Source: CAVVTR01 sp963751245 (GTDB lineage: Bacteria > Acidobacteriota > Thermoanaerobaculia > Thermoanaerobaculales > Thermoanaerobaculaceae). From it: a stretch of 64,000 bases of DNA. Numbering within the stretch: the first letter of the stretch is position 1; every line of letters begins with the position of its first letter. This document shows, piece by piece, positions 7,776 to 16,977 of this stretch. The stretch lies in contig CAVVTR010000007.1 in the NCBI GenBank assembly GCA_963751245.1, positions 248,001 through 312,000 on the forward strand, read 5' to 3'. The position numbers were made by a program, and so were the translations under genes. The notes under the pieces were generated by a model that saw nothing but the letters and a program-made list of their open reading frames with translations, made no database searches and was not told where the DNA came from.

Positions 7776-8741
7776 ATGGAGCGAGGAGCCGACATCCCAA
7801 CCCTGGACGACGTGCGGCGGGCCGCGGAGCGGATCGCGCCCCACGCCCACCGGACCCCGGTGCTGACCAGCCGCAGCCTGGACGCGATGACCGGCGCCCG
7901 CCTCTTCTTCAAGTGCGAGAACCTGCAGAAGGTGGGCGCCTTCAAGTTCCGCGGGGCGTGCAACGCGGTGCTGTCCCTCGGCGAGGAGGAGGCGCGCCGG
8001 GGCGTGGCGACCCACTCGTCGGGCAACCACGCGGCGGCGCTGGCGCTCGCCGCGCGGCTGCGCGGCATCCCGGCGCACATCGTCATGCCGCGCACGTCGC
8101 GGGCGGTCAAGAAGGCCGCGGTGGCCGGCTACGGCGCCGTCATCACCTTCTGCGAGCCGACCCAGGCGGCCCGCGAGACCACCCTCGAACGGGTGGTGGC
8201 GGCCACGGGCGCCACGTTCATCCACCCCTACGACGATCCCCGGGTGATGGCGGGGCAGGGTACCGCCGCGCTGGAGCTCCTCGACGAGGTGGACGGGCTG
8301 GACGTGGTGATGGCGCCGGTGGGCGGCGGCGGACTGCTCAGCGGTACGGCCATCGCCGTCACCGGCACGGCCCCCGGCACCCGGGTCATCGCCGCCGAGC
8401 CGGCCGGGGCCGACGACGCCTTCCGTTCGCTGGCCGAGGGCCGCATCCTGCCGTCGGTCAACCCGTGCACGGTGGCCGACGGCCTCCTCACCTCCCTGGG
8501 CGAGCGTCCCTTCGTGGTGATCCGTGAGCGGGTGGAGCGCATCGTCACGGTGAGCGAGGAGGCGATCATCGCCGCCATGCGCCACGTCTGGGAGCGCATG
8601 AAGGTGATCATCGAGCCGTCGTCGGCGGTGCCCCTGGGCGCCCTTCTCGAGGGGAGCGCCGGCCTCGACGGCAAGCGGGTGGGCATCATCGTCTCCGGCG
8701 GCAACGTCGACCTCGAGCAGCTGCCCTGGATGCCGCGATGA
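7776..8741 (+). CDS. Threonine/serine dehydratase (PLP, catabolic type)
   Basis: A 321-residue PLP enzyme of fold type II that should deaminate L-threonine (or L-serine) to 2-oxobutanoate (or pyruvate). The PLP lysine is Lys57 in AFKFRG. The substrate loop SSGNHAAA (81-88) and the phosphate-binding GGGGLLSG (184-191) are intact. It lacks the C-terminal ACT regulatory domains of biosynthetic IlvA, so it resembles the catabolic TdcB/serine racemase group; which substrate is preferred cannot be told. ATG follows a GGGGCGAGGA ribosome site, with a TACACT -10-like box at 7738-7743. Its stop overlaps the next start (ATGA), which implies cotranslation with the acylase. Confidence 0.92.
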   Translation: MERGADIPTLDDVRRAAERIAPHAHRTPVLTSRSLDAMTGARLFFKCENLQKVGAFKFRGACNAVLSLGEEEARRGVATHSSGNHAAALALAARLRGIPAHIVMPRTSRAVKKAAVAGYGAVITFCEPTQAARETTLERVVAATGATFIHPYDDPRVMAGQGTAALELLDEVDGLDVVMAPVGGGGLLSGTAIAVTGTAPGTRVIAAEPAGADDAFRSLAEGRILPSVNPCTVADGLLTSLGERPFVVIRERVERIVTVSEEAIIAAMRHVWERMKVIIEPSSAVPLGALLEGSAGLDGKRVGIIVSGGNVDLEQLPWMPR

Positions 8742-11145
8742 GCGCCCGGCGCCGGTGGACGCGGTGGCTGGGCGCGACCGTGGTGGTGGCGGCGCTCGCG
8801 GCGGGCTCCACCGCCGTGTGGATCCGCTCGCGGCTGGTCGAGAGCCTCCCCCAGGAGGACGGACGGGTCACGGTCGCGGGGCTGGTCGCGCCGGTGACGG
8901 TCACCCGGGATGCCCTGGGCGTGCCGACCATCGACGCGGCCACCCGCCTCGACGCCGCCCGCGCCACCGGGTTCCTCCACGCGCAGGAGCGCTTCTTCCA
9001 GATGGATCTCATGCGTCGGCGCGCCGCCGGAGAGCTCGCGGCGCTGGTGGGCAACGCTGCGCTGCCGCTGGACCGGGCCCAGCGGGTGGTCCGCTTCCGC
9101 GCCGAGGCGGCGCGCATCGTCGAGCTCGCCCCGGTGGGCCAGCGCGCCCTGCTCGAGGCGTACACCGCCGGGGTCAACGCCGGCCTCGCCGCCCTCGGCG
9201 CGCCACCCTTCGAGTACGCCGTGCTGCGCGCCGACCCCGAGCCCTGGCGGGCCGAGGACACCGTGCTCGTGCTGCTGTCCATGTTCACGGAGCTGCAGGG
9301 CGGCCAGGCGGGACGGGAGTCCGCCATGGGCGTGATGGCCGACACGCTGCCGCCGGCGCTGGCAGCGTTCCTCTCGCCCCACGGCACCCGCTGGGACGCC
9401 CCGGTGGAGGGAGGACCGCTGCCGGAGCCGGCCGTTCCGGGCCCGGACCAGGTCGACGTGCGGAGCTGGCCGGTGTCCCGGGCGACGGCGGCGGTGGAGC
9501 CGTCCGGGCCGGGCCCGGTCGTGGGCTCCAACGGCTGGGCGGTGTCCGGCCGCCGCACCGCCGGCGGCGGTGCGCTGCTCGCCAACGACATGCACCTGCC
9601 GTTGCGGGTTCCCACCATCTGGTACCGCGCATCCCTGCGCTGGCCCACCGCCGACGGCTCGGGGCGGGAACACTCCGTCACCGGCGTCACCCTCCCCGGA
9701 GCGCCCGCCGTGGTGGTGGGGAGCAACGGCCGGGTGGCGTGGGGGTTCACCAACGCTTATGGCGACTTCGCCGACCTCGTGGTGCTCGAGCAGGAGCCGA
9801 GCGCTCCCGGGCAGTACCGCACCCCCGACGGCCTCAGGCCGTTCATCCACCAGGCCGAGACGATCCACGTCAAGGGCGGCGAGGACGAGGCCCTCGACGT
9901 GGCGGAGACGATCTGGGGCCCGGTGGTCGACACGGACCACGAGGGGCGGCTGCGGGCCCTGCGCTGGGTGGCCCTGGACGCCGGCGCCGTCAACTTCGAG
10001 ATGGTCCGGCTCGAGGATGCCGGCTCGGTGGAGGAGGCGTTGGCGATCGCGGCGGCCTGCGGCATTCCGGGGCAGAACTTCGTGTGCGGGGACAGCGCTG
10101 GCCACATCGGCTGGACCATCGCCGGCGCGATTCCCCGCCGGGTGGGGTTCGACGGAAGTGCGCCGGCCTCCTGGGCGGACGGGAGCCGGCGCTGGGACGG
10201 TGACCTCCCGCCCTCCGAGCACCCCCGCATCGTGGACCCGCCGGGCGGGCTGATCTGGACCGCCAACAACCGGGTGGTGGAGGCGCCGCCCTCAGCGCCC
10301 TCGGGGACGGCGGCTACGACATCGGCGCCCGGGCGGGGCAGATCCGCGACGACCTGCGCGCCCTGGACCGCGCCACCGAGGCCGACATGCTCGCGGTGCA
10401 GCTCGACGACCGCGCCCGCTTCCTCGGGGAGTGGCGGACGGTGCTGCTCGGCGCACTGACCCCCGGGGCGCTGGCCGGCCACCCTCTCAGGGCCGAGGTG
10501 CGGCGCCTGGTGGAGTCCTCCTGGGACGGCCGGGCCTCGGTGGGCTCCACCGGCTACCTCCTCGTCCGCACCTTCCGGGACGAGCTCGCCGCCGAGGTGC
10601 TCGGCGCCCTCACCGCGCCGTGCCGCCGCGCCGATCCGCACTTCGCCTGGTGGGAGCTGGAGCAGTGGGAGGGCCCGCTGTGGCGCCTCGTCACCGACCG
10701 GCCGGCCAACCTGCTTCCGCCGGGGCGCACGAGCTGGGACGAGGAGCTGCTGGCGGCGGTGGACGCCACCGTCGGCAGGCTCACCCGCGGCGGCGCGAAG
10801 CTGGCGCAGCAGCGCTGGGGCGTGCGCAACACCACCCGCATCAGGCATCCCCTCAGCGCCGCGCTCCCCCTCGTCGGCCGCTGGCTCGACATGACGCCGG
10901 AGGAGCTTCCCGGCGACCGTGACATGCCGCGGGTGCAGGCGCCCGCTTTCGGCGCGTCGGAGCGGCTGGCGGTCTCGCCGGGCCGGGAGGACCGGGGGCT
11001 GTTCCACATGCCGTGCGGCCAGAGCGGGAACCCCCTGAGCCCGCACTACCGCGACGGCCACGCCGCCTGGGCCGGGGGAAGGCCGACGCCGTTCCTCCCC
11101 GGGCCGGCCGTCCACACCCTGGACCTCGTTCCCGCCGGAGGCTGA
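8738..11145 (+). CDS. Penicillin acylase family amidase, frameshifted
   Basis: An N-terminal nucleophile amidase of the S45 penicillin acylase group, made as a precursor that cuts itself. An N-terminal membrane anchor (about residues 8-29) is followed by the alpha-chain region (DALGVPTIDA; FLHAQERFFQMD). The beta-chain nucleophile is Ser264 in VVGSNGWAVSG. The frame used from 8738 stops being meaningful at about 10280 and ends at 10459. From 10282 the family sequence continues in the next frame (ALSALGDGGYDIGARAGQIR) to the stop at 11145. One missing G in the GGAGGCG stretch explains this. It is either an assembly error or a recent inactivation. Corrected length is about 800 residues, normal for the family. 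Confidence 0.85.
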
Positions 11146-11177
11146 GCGGTGTCACGGGTGCAATAATGGGGGCACCG

Positions 11178-12077
11178 ATGGAGAGGCAGTCCTACGATGC
11201 GCTGGCGCCCCGGCCGCGCCGTCTTCCCGTCGCCGTCAGCCTCGGGCTGCTCGGCGCGGAGCCCCTCCTGCGGGCCTCGTGGCTGCTGCTGGCGGTGACG
11301 GTGGTGGGCGCCTGGGTGCTGCTTCCCGTCACCGAGCTTCCGCCGCTGGCGGCCCGCCCGGCGCGGGCCACGGCGGCCGCCGAGGTCGTGTCCAGCGAGC
11401 GGGCGGGGCCCCTCCTCGGTGGTCTCGTCAGGCCCCGGGAGGTGCTCGCCCTCCACCGGTTCGCCTTCGCCGACCCGGACGGGCGCCGGCTGGAGGGCGT
11501 GTCCTACGCCCCGGGCGCGCCACTCCCCGCGGGCACGCCGGTGCTGGTGGAGTATCCGCCCGGCCGGGAGGGGGCGGCGCGCATCCGCGGCATGCGCCGG
11601 CGGCCCCTCACGGTGGGCGGTCTCCTCCGCACTCCCGCCGGGCTCGCCGGCGTGGCGCTGCCCCTCATGGCCACGATGGGCGCGCTCGCGGCGGGGCTGC
11701 ACCGTCGCGCTCGCACGGCGGCGCTGCTGCAGCACGGAGCGGTGTCCACCGCGGTGCTGTGCGAGGCAGCGGCGGGGGGGCGCCGCGGGCGCGTCGTGTA
11801 CCGCTTCGCCACGCGCGGCGGTGCCCAGGCCCGGGTCGAGCTCGCTGCGCGGCCCCCGGGCGACCGCACCCCACGCCGGCGTGAGCCGGTGCTCTACGAT
11901 CCCTCCGCCCCGGACCGGGCGGTTTTTCCCACCTGGCTGGCCTGCCTGCCGGGCCTCGACGCGGACGGCCAGTGGCGGCGCGAGCCGTTGCACCGGACGC
12001 TGGCGCGGTGCGCCCTGCCGCTCGGGGTCATGGGTGGCGCCGCCGCCCTCCTCGCCTACCTCGCCCTGCGCGCCTGA
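11178..12077 (+). CDS. DUF3592-like membrane protein
   Basis: A membrane protein of 299 residues with an N-terminal hydrophobic helix pair and a further pair at the end. Between them are extracytoplasmic beta segments of the DUF3592 type: a strand with FAFADPDGRRLEG, then GTPVLVEYPPGREGAARI. A second soluble part (VVYRFATRGGAQARVEL...EPVLYDPSAPDRAVFP) repeats the same strand pattern. DUF3592 proteins have no known activity. I chose the ATG at 11178 because GGGGG lies five bases upstream; ATG 11166 is also in frame. It follows the acylase by about 30 bases and may share its transcript. Confidence 0.65.
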   Translation: MERQSYDALAPRPRRLPVAVSLGLLGAEPLLRASWLLLAVTVVGAWVLLPVTELPPLAARPARATAAAEVVSSERAGPLLGGLVRPREVLALHRFAFADPDGRRLEGVSYAPGAPLPAGTPVLVEYPPGREGAARIRGMRRRPLTVGGLLRTPAGLAGVALPLMATMGALAAGLHRRARTAALLQHGAVSTAVLCEAAAGGRRGRVVYRFATRGGAQARVELAARPPGDRTPRRREPVLYDPSAPDRAVFPTWLACLPGLDADGQWRREPLHRTLARCALPLGVMGGAAALLAYLALRA

Positions 12078-12097
12078 GGCGCCCGGTGGCGGGGCCG

Positions 12098-13330
12098 TCA
12101 GGCCGTCGCGGCCGCGCGGGCCAGCGCGAGCAGGTGGCTGCCGGTGTTGAGCAGGAGCACCCGGCTGCCGGCCGGAATCTCGCCGCTGGCGCGCAGCAGG
12201 CGCAGCGCGGCCAGGGTGGCGGCGCTCTCGTAGCCGGCGTTGATGCCCAGCTCGCCGTAGCGGGCGAAGGAGGCCCGGATGCCGTCCTCGCTCACGCTCA
12301 CCGCGGTCCCGCCCGACTCGCGCAGGACGCCGAGAATGCGGTGGCCCATGATGGCGCCGGGGACGTCCAGGCCGTCGGCGACGGTGCCCTGCGAGGTCAC
12401 CGGCTCGACGGCGTCGAGCCCACGGCGAAACGACTCCACCACCGGGGCGCAGTTGGCGGACTGCACGGCCACCATGCGCGGGAGGCGGTGGAGGACGGGG
12501 TCGATGGCCCCGATCTCGGCGAGCTCGGTGAACGCCTTCCAGATGCCGACGAGCCCCGTGCCGCCGCCGGTGGGGTAGACGATGAACTCGGGCAGCTCCT
12601 CGGGTCCGAAGGTCTCGCAGATCTCCAGGCCCATGGTCTTCTTTCCCTCGAGGCGTCCGGGCTCGAAGAACGTGGAGATGTCGACGTACTCGCCGCTGTC
12701 GAGCTCGGGGGCGAGCTCGGCGCGCATGGTCCGGCCCGAGTCGGCGATGTTGGCGCCGGTGCAGCGCACCTCGCCGCCGAAGAACTCGCAGGCCCGGTGG
12801 TAGATGGACCCGCGCCAGCTCTCCGGCATGTAGACCAGGCAGCCGGGAAGGCCCAGGCGGCGGGAGAACAGGCTGGCGGCCACGCCGGCGTTGCCCTGTG
12901 TGGGAAGGCAGAACCGGCGCGCCCCGCTGGCCGCACCGAGGGCGATGCCGACGGCGAGCCCGCGGTCCTTGAAGCTGCCCGAGGGGTTGGTGCCCTCGTT
13001 CTTCAGCCAGACGCCGGCCTCGAGCTCCTCGCTCAGGACATCGCACCGCATCGTGGGCGTCAGCCCCACGTCGCCGGCGTAGGCCTCGGGGACGCCGAGG
13101 ACGGGCAGCAGCGGCGCGTACTTCCAGATGCCGGGTCCGGTCAGGTCGGGGTGCGGGAAGCGCTCGAGCTCGCCGCGTACCTTCTCCGGGTCGTAGGTGA
13201 CCATGACGGGCTTCGGCGGATCGCAGCAGGTGCACAGGCGCACCGGGGTCTCGAAGTTGCCGGAGGGGACCTCCTGGCCGGAGGCGGAGCAGACGAGGCG
13301 GCCGACGTTGGGGTTGATGCGCAGGTCCAC
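12098..13330 (-). CDS. thrC: Threonine synthase-like PLP enzyme
   Basis: A 410-residue fold-type II PLP enzyme that should convert O-phosphohomoserine to threonine. Its N-terminus carries a small Cys-rich segment (CSASGQE...CTCC), then the catalytic region with Lys121 in NPSGSFKDRG. The glycine-rich YPTGGGTGLVG binds the cofactor phosphate, and LLLNTGSH lies near the end. The organisation is that of the archaeal/bacterial long threonine synthase group, but diaminopropionate-lyase-type relatives cannot be excluded. GTG start with AAGGAGAG four bases upstream. A TATGAT box on the minus strand (13414-13419) is a likely -10 element. It is divergent from the nitrilase gene. Confidence 0.88.
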   Translation of the reverse strand: MDLRINPNVGRLVCSASGQEVPSGNFETPVRLCTCCDPPKPVMVTYDPEKVRGELERFPHPDLTGPGIWKYAPLLPVLGVPEAYAGDVGLTPTMRCDVLSEELEAGVWLKNEGTNPSGSFKDRGLAVGIALGAASGARRFCLPTQGNAGVAASLFSRRLGLPGCLVYMPESWRGSIYHRACEFFGGEVRCTGANIADSGRTMRAELAPELDSGEYVDISTFFEPGRLEGKKTMGLEICETFGPEELPEFIVYPTGGGTGLVGIWKAFTELAEIGAIDPVLHRLPRMVAVQSANCAPVVESFRRGLDAVEPVTSQGTVADGLDVPGAIMGHRILGVLRESGGTAVSVSEDGIRASFARYGELGINAGYESAATLAALRLLRASGEIPAGSRVLLLNTGSHLLALARAAATA

Positions 13331-13440
13331 GGGGCTCTCCTTGGTCGCGGAGCGGGGGGCGCCCGGCGGTGCCGCCGCGAGGCGGCCCGCTCCGTCGCGG
13401 GAACGCGACCGCCATCATAGCGCCGCCGCGTCTTTCGAGG

Positions 13441-13449
13441 TGGTAGCCT
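13441..13449 (+). promoter_or_regulatory. Extended -10 element, leaderless start of the nitrilase
   Basis: TGG plus TAGCCT ends only six bases before the ATG at 13456. Transcription should therefore begin at or next to the A of the start codon, and no ribosome-binding site is present. Confidence 0.45.
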
Positions 13450-13455
13450 GACGCC

Positions 13456-14223
13456 ATGCACGTCTTCCTGTCACGCTGGGTGTGCACCGACGTCGAAGCC
13501 AACCTGCGCCGCCTGGGCGCGGAGGCGGCCCGCGCAGCCGCCGCGGGGGCGACGCTCGCGGTCTTCCCGGAGAGCTTCCTGGCCGGCTACACCCGGACGG
13601 TCGACCCGGCGGCCGCGCGAAGCGCCTTCGCCGAAGCCTCCCGCGCCCACCCCGGCGTCGCCTTCGTGTTCGGGTCGTTCACCGACGAGCGGCGCAACCG
13701 CATGACGGTGTGGCGCGGCGGCGAGGAGCTCGCCCGCTACGACAAAGTGCACCTCTTCGCCCCCAACGGCGAGCTCGAGCTGTGGGATCCCGGGGACCGC
13801 TACGTGGCGGTGGACCTGGGCGGCCTCCGGCTGGGGCTCGTCAACTGCAACGATCTCCGCTTCCCCGAGCAGGCCCGCGCGCTGCGCCTCGAGGCCCGGT
13901 GCGACGCCCTGGCGGTGGTGGCGTGGTGGCCGTGGCGGCGGGACCACGTGTGGCGCACCCTCCTGCGCGCCCGGGCCATCGAGAACGCCGTGTGGGTCAT
14001 GGGGTGCTGCGTGGCCGCCTCGGAGTTCGAGGGGGAGCGCTTCGCCGGCGCGGGCAACCACGTCTTCGACCCCCACGGCGAACCGGTGCGCACCCCCGAC
14101 GACGGCACGTACGACCTGGATCCGGCGCGGGCGGCGGGGCTCATCGTCGACCCCCTGGAGTCGTTCCGGGAGGTGGACACCGTGGAGGTCGCCCTGGCGC
14201 CGGGCGGAGAGGCGTCACGATGA
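13456..14223 (+). CDS. Carbon-nitrogen hydrolase (nitrilase superfamily)
   Basis: A 255-residue amidase of the nitrilase superfamily, which hydrolyses non-peptide C-N bonds. The catalytic triad is visible: Glu39 in VFPESF, Lys97 in YDKVHLF and Cys131 in VNCNDLRFPE. The CNDLRFPE motif is that of the omega-amidase-like and related small amidases. The exact substrate (for example 2-oxoglutaramate or an N-carbamoyl compound) is not decided by sequence. Length is normal. Its stop codon overlaps the start of the Nudix gene (ATGA), so the two are translated together. Confidence 0.9.
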   Translation: MHVFLSRWVCTDVEANLRRLGAEAARAAAAGATLAVFPESFLAGYTRTVDPAAARSAFAEASRAHPGVAFVFGSFTDERRNRMTVWRGGEELARYDKVHLFAPNGELELWDPGDRYVAVDLGGLRLGLVNCNDLRFPEQARALRLEARCDALAVVAWWPWRRDHVWRTLLRARAIENAVWVMGCCVAASEFEGERFAGAGNHVFDPHGEPVRTPDDGTYDLDPARAAGLIVDPLESFREVDTVEVALAPGGEASR

Positions 14224-14771
14224 GGGGGGACGAGGCCCTCACGGAGGTCCGTCTCGAGGGCTCCCGGGTCTACGACGGGAAGGTGGTCCACCTGGACGTG
14301 GACCGGGTTCGCCTGGCCGACGGCACCGAGGCGGTGCGCGAGGTGGTGCGCCACCCCGGCGCGGCGGTGATCGTCCCCGTCCTCGACGACGGCCGGGTCC
14401 TCATGGTGCGCCAGTTCCGCTACCCCACCGGCGGCGTGCTGCTGGAGCTTCCCGCCGGGACGGTGGCTCCCGGCGACGCCGACCCCCTGGAGTGCGCCCG
14501 GCGGGAGCTCGCCGAGGAGACCGGGCACCGGGCGGCGGCGTGGCGCCACCTCGCCACCTTCTACAGCGCTCCCGGCTTCACCGACGAGCGGGTGTACTGC
14601 TACCTGGCCCGCCGGCTGACGCCCACCACCGAGGGTTCGCTGGACGAGGACGAACGCATCAATGTCGTCGCGGTTCCCCTGGACGAGGCCGAGGCCATGG
14701 CCCGCCGGGGCGAGCTCCACGACGCCAAGAGCATCGCCGGCGTGCTTCTGGCCCGCGGCGCGCTCAGTTGA
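14220..14771 (+). CDS. Nudix hydrolase, ADP-ribose pyrophosphatase-like
   Basis: A 183-residue Nudix enzyme. It reads VIVPVLDDGRVLMVRQFRYPTGG, then ELPAGTVAPGDADPLE and CARRELAEETGH, which is the Nudix box with one extra residue in the loop. ADP-ribose pyrophosphatases show this ELPAG(x)n arrangement, so hydrolysis of ADP-ribose or a similar nucleoside diphosphate sugar is likely. A Pro-Gly-Phe-Thr-Asp-Glu motif after the box fits the same subgroup. It is coupled to the nitrilase upstream. Its last eight bases overlap the end of the convergent S46 peptidase gene. Confidence 0.9.
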   Translation: MRGDEALTEVRLEGSRVYDGKVVHLDVDRVRLADGTEAVREVVRHPGAAVIVPVLDDGRVLMVRQFRYPTGGVLLELPAGTVAPGDADPLECARRELAEETGHRAAAWRHLATFYSAPGFTDERVYCYLARRLTPTTEGSLDEDERINVVAVPLDEAEAMARRGELHDAKSIAGVLLARGALS

Positions 14772-16941
14772 CCGGCGGCTCCGCGACCCCCATCTCCGTG
14801 AGGACCGGCCGCGCCTTTGCGCCGCCCAGCGTCTCGAGGGTCCACAGCAGGTAGCGCACGTCGACGCTGACGTTGCGCGCCACGGCGGGGTCGTAGGCGA
14901 AGTCGTTGGCCACGTTCTCCCACACCCGGTCGAAGTTCACGCCGACCAGCTCGCCCCGGCCGTTGAGCACCGGGGAGCCGGAGTTTCCCCCGGTGGTGTC
15001 GGCGTCGGCGAGGAACGCCACCGGTACGTCGTGGAGCCGCGCATCGGCCCAGCGGCTGCGGCCGGCGGCGGAGGCCGCGGCGAGCAGGGCGGCGGGGGAG
15101 TTGAACGGCTCGGCCCCGGTGTTCTTCTCCACCACACCGGCCAGCGTCGTCTGGGGCAGCATCCACACGGCGTCCCGGGGCGAGTACCCCTGGACGTGGG
15201 CGAAGGAGACCCGCAGGGTGCCGTTGGCGTCGGGCGAGACAGGCGTGCCGGCGTGGCCGCGCACCGCCGCGAGCCACGCGGGGCGAAGCCGCTCGACGGC
15301 GCCTTCGTGGCGGTGCCGCCGGGTCTCCAGCTCCGCCCGTTCGCCGTCGAGGGCGAAGGCGAGCTCGAGGAGAGGGTCGTGGCGGGCGTGAAGGGCGGCG
15401 GTGTCCTCGGAGAACATGGCCATCCGCGGCGACTCGTCGGTGACGCGGGTGCCGTCCAGGAGGGCGCCGGCGCGGGCGGCGACGGCCTCCCCGCCGTGGG
15501 CCCCGGCCAGGAAGGTGTCGACGGCGGCGCTGCGCTCACCGGCCGGCAGGGCGTCGAACCGGAGGAGCACGTCGGTCAGGAGCGCCCTCTCGGCCACCGG
15601 GTCGAGGCGCTTGCCGGCCCGGCGCAGCGACGCCTCCTCGGTGGCGCGGTTGCGCTCCATGAAGGCGGGGTCGCGGTCCATGTCGGGCTTCGCCCCCTCC
15701 CGGGCCCAGCGCACGAGGGTGAGGGCCAGGTCCAGGGGAAGCGGTCCGCGCGTCATCTGCTCCAGAAGGAAGTCGCGCTGCCAGGTGGCGCGCGCCGCCT
15801 CCACCTCCGCCGCCAGGGCGGCGTGGGCGACGGCGGCCTCGGCAAGCTCCGGGTGTTCCCCGACCCAGGCGAGAACCTCCGCCTCGGCGGCACGCTTGTG
15901 CCCGAGGGCGTGCCCCCGGGCGAGACCCGCGACCTGCCCCCGGGCGTTCTTCTCGCCGTTGGCCAGCGACTTGGCGCGGGACGCGAGGGCGATGCGGGCC
16001 GCGTCGGAGCGGGCGGAGCGGGCCTCCATGATGTCGAGCCAGGACCGGTAGAGGGCGGCGCGGGCCGGGTAGAACAGCTCGGCCCGCTCGGCCATCTCGG
16101 CGGCGGTGAGCGAACGGAAGGTGCGCCCCGGGTAGCCCGCCACCATGACGAAGGTGTCGGGGCCCACGCCGGTGGTCGCCACGGGGAAGAAGTGTCGGGG
16201 GCGCAGGGGCACGTTGCCGGCGGCGCGAGGGGCGGGCCGGCCGTCCGGGGCTGCGTAGACACGCAGCAGCGCGAAGTCCCCGGTGTGCCGGGGCCACATC
16301 CAGTTGTCCACCTCGCCCCCGTACTCGCCCACGCTCCGCGGCGGTGCGAAGACCAGGCGCACGTCGGGGTACTCCAGGGCCTCGACGAGCACGTAGCGCG
16401 AGCCCCCGTCGAAGCGGGCCACGGTGCAGCGCCGGTCGGGAGAAGCCTCGCACGCCGCGACCAGCTCCTTCTCCTTGCGCTCCACGGCCCGGTAGCGGGC
16501 GAGGTCGTCGGCGCCGGCAGGGACGGCGGCCGCGACGGCGGCGGTGACGTCGGTGAAGTGGTGGGGAATCTGCGCCTTCACGCCGCCGCCGGCAAGCTCC
16601 GCGGCCCGGTCCGCCGCGAGGAACCCGTTGGTGATGATGTCGTCGGCCGGGGTGCTGTGCTGCTGGAGGATGCCGAAGGCGCAGTGGTGGTTGGTGACCA
16701 CCAGGCCCTCCGAGGAGATGAAGCCGGCGGAGCAGCCGTTGATCTTCACCGCCGCCGACAGCAGCCCTTCGCCGCGGGCGTCGTCCCACAGGGTGGCGGG
16801 AGGGATCTCGAGCCCGGCCGCGGCCAGCGCAGCGGCGTCGAGGCGGAGCACCTGGTCGGGGGTCCACTTCCCTTCCAGGGCGAAGGAGGGCAGGGCGAGG
16901 AGGAGGGCGAGGGCGAACGGGGCGGCGAGGGATCGGCGCAT
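14764..16941 (-). CDS. S46 dipeptidyl-peptidase, DPP11-like (Asp/Glu specific)
   Basis: A 725-residue exported serine exopeptidase that removes dipeptides from peptide N-termini. A signal peptide (about residues 1-22) precedes the mature enzyme. The chymotrypsin-like triad is visible: His in TNHHC (83-87), Asp222 in PRHTGDF and Ser654 in TGGNSGSPV. Eighteen residues after the serine lies Arg672 (VNFDR). In the studied S46 enzymes this position is Arg in DPP11 (acidic P1) and Gly in DPP7 (hydrophobic P1). Asp/Glu specificity is therefore expected. No ribosome site is seen; a TACACT box ends seven bases before the ATG, suggesting a leaderless mRNA. Confidence 0.93.
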   Translation of the reverse strand: MRRSLAAPFALALLLALPSFALEGKWTPDQVLRLDAAALAAAGLEIPPATLWDDARGEGLLSAAVKINGCSAGFISSEGLVVTNHHCAFGILQQHSTPADDIITNGFLAADRAAELAGGGVKAQIPHHFTDVTAAVAAAVPAGADDLARYRAVERKEKELVAACEASPDRRCTVARFDGGSRYVLVEALEYPDVRLVFAPPRSVGEYGGEVDNWMWPRHTGDFALLRVYAAPDGRPAPRAAGNVPLRPRHFFPVATTGVGPDTFVMVAGYPGRTFRSLTAAEMAERAELFYPARAALYRSWLDIMEARSARSDAARIALASRAKSLANGEKNARGQVAGLARGHALGHKRAAEAEVLAWVGEHPELAEAAVAHAALAAEVEAARATWQRDFLLEQMTRGPLPLDLALTLVRWAREGAKPDMDRDPAFMERNRATEEASLRRAGKRLDPVAERALLTDVLLRFDALPAGERSAAVDTFLAGAHGGEAVAARAGALLDGTRVTDESPRMAMFSEDTAALHARHDPLLELAFALDGERAELETRRHRHEGAVERLRPAWLAAVRGHAGTPVSPDANGTLRVSFAHVQGYSPRDAVWMLPQTTLAGVVEKNTGAEPFNSPAALLAAASAAGRSRWADARLHDVPVAFLADADTTGGNSGSPVLNGRGELVGVNFDRVWENVANDFAYDPAVARNVSVDVRYLLWTLETLGGAKARPVLTEMGVAEPPVN

Positions 16942-16977
16942 GGCGCGCAGTGTAGCCGAGCGACCGGGGGGTCGCGT

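Noticed and set aside
8738..11145. Programmed frameshift in the penicillin acylase
   Set aside because: There is no slippery heptamer or following pseudoknot; a single missing G is the simplest explanation.
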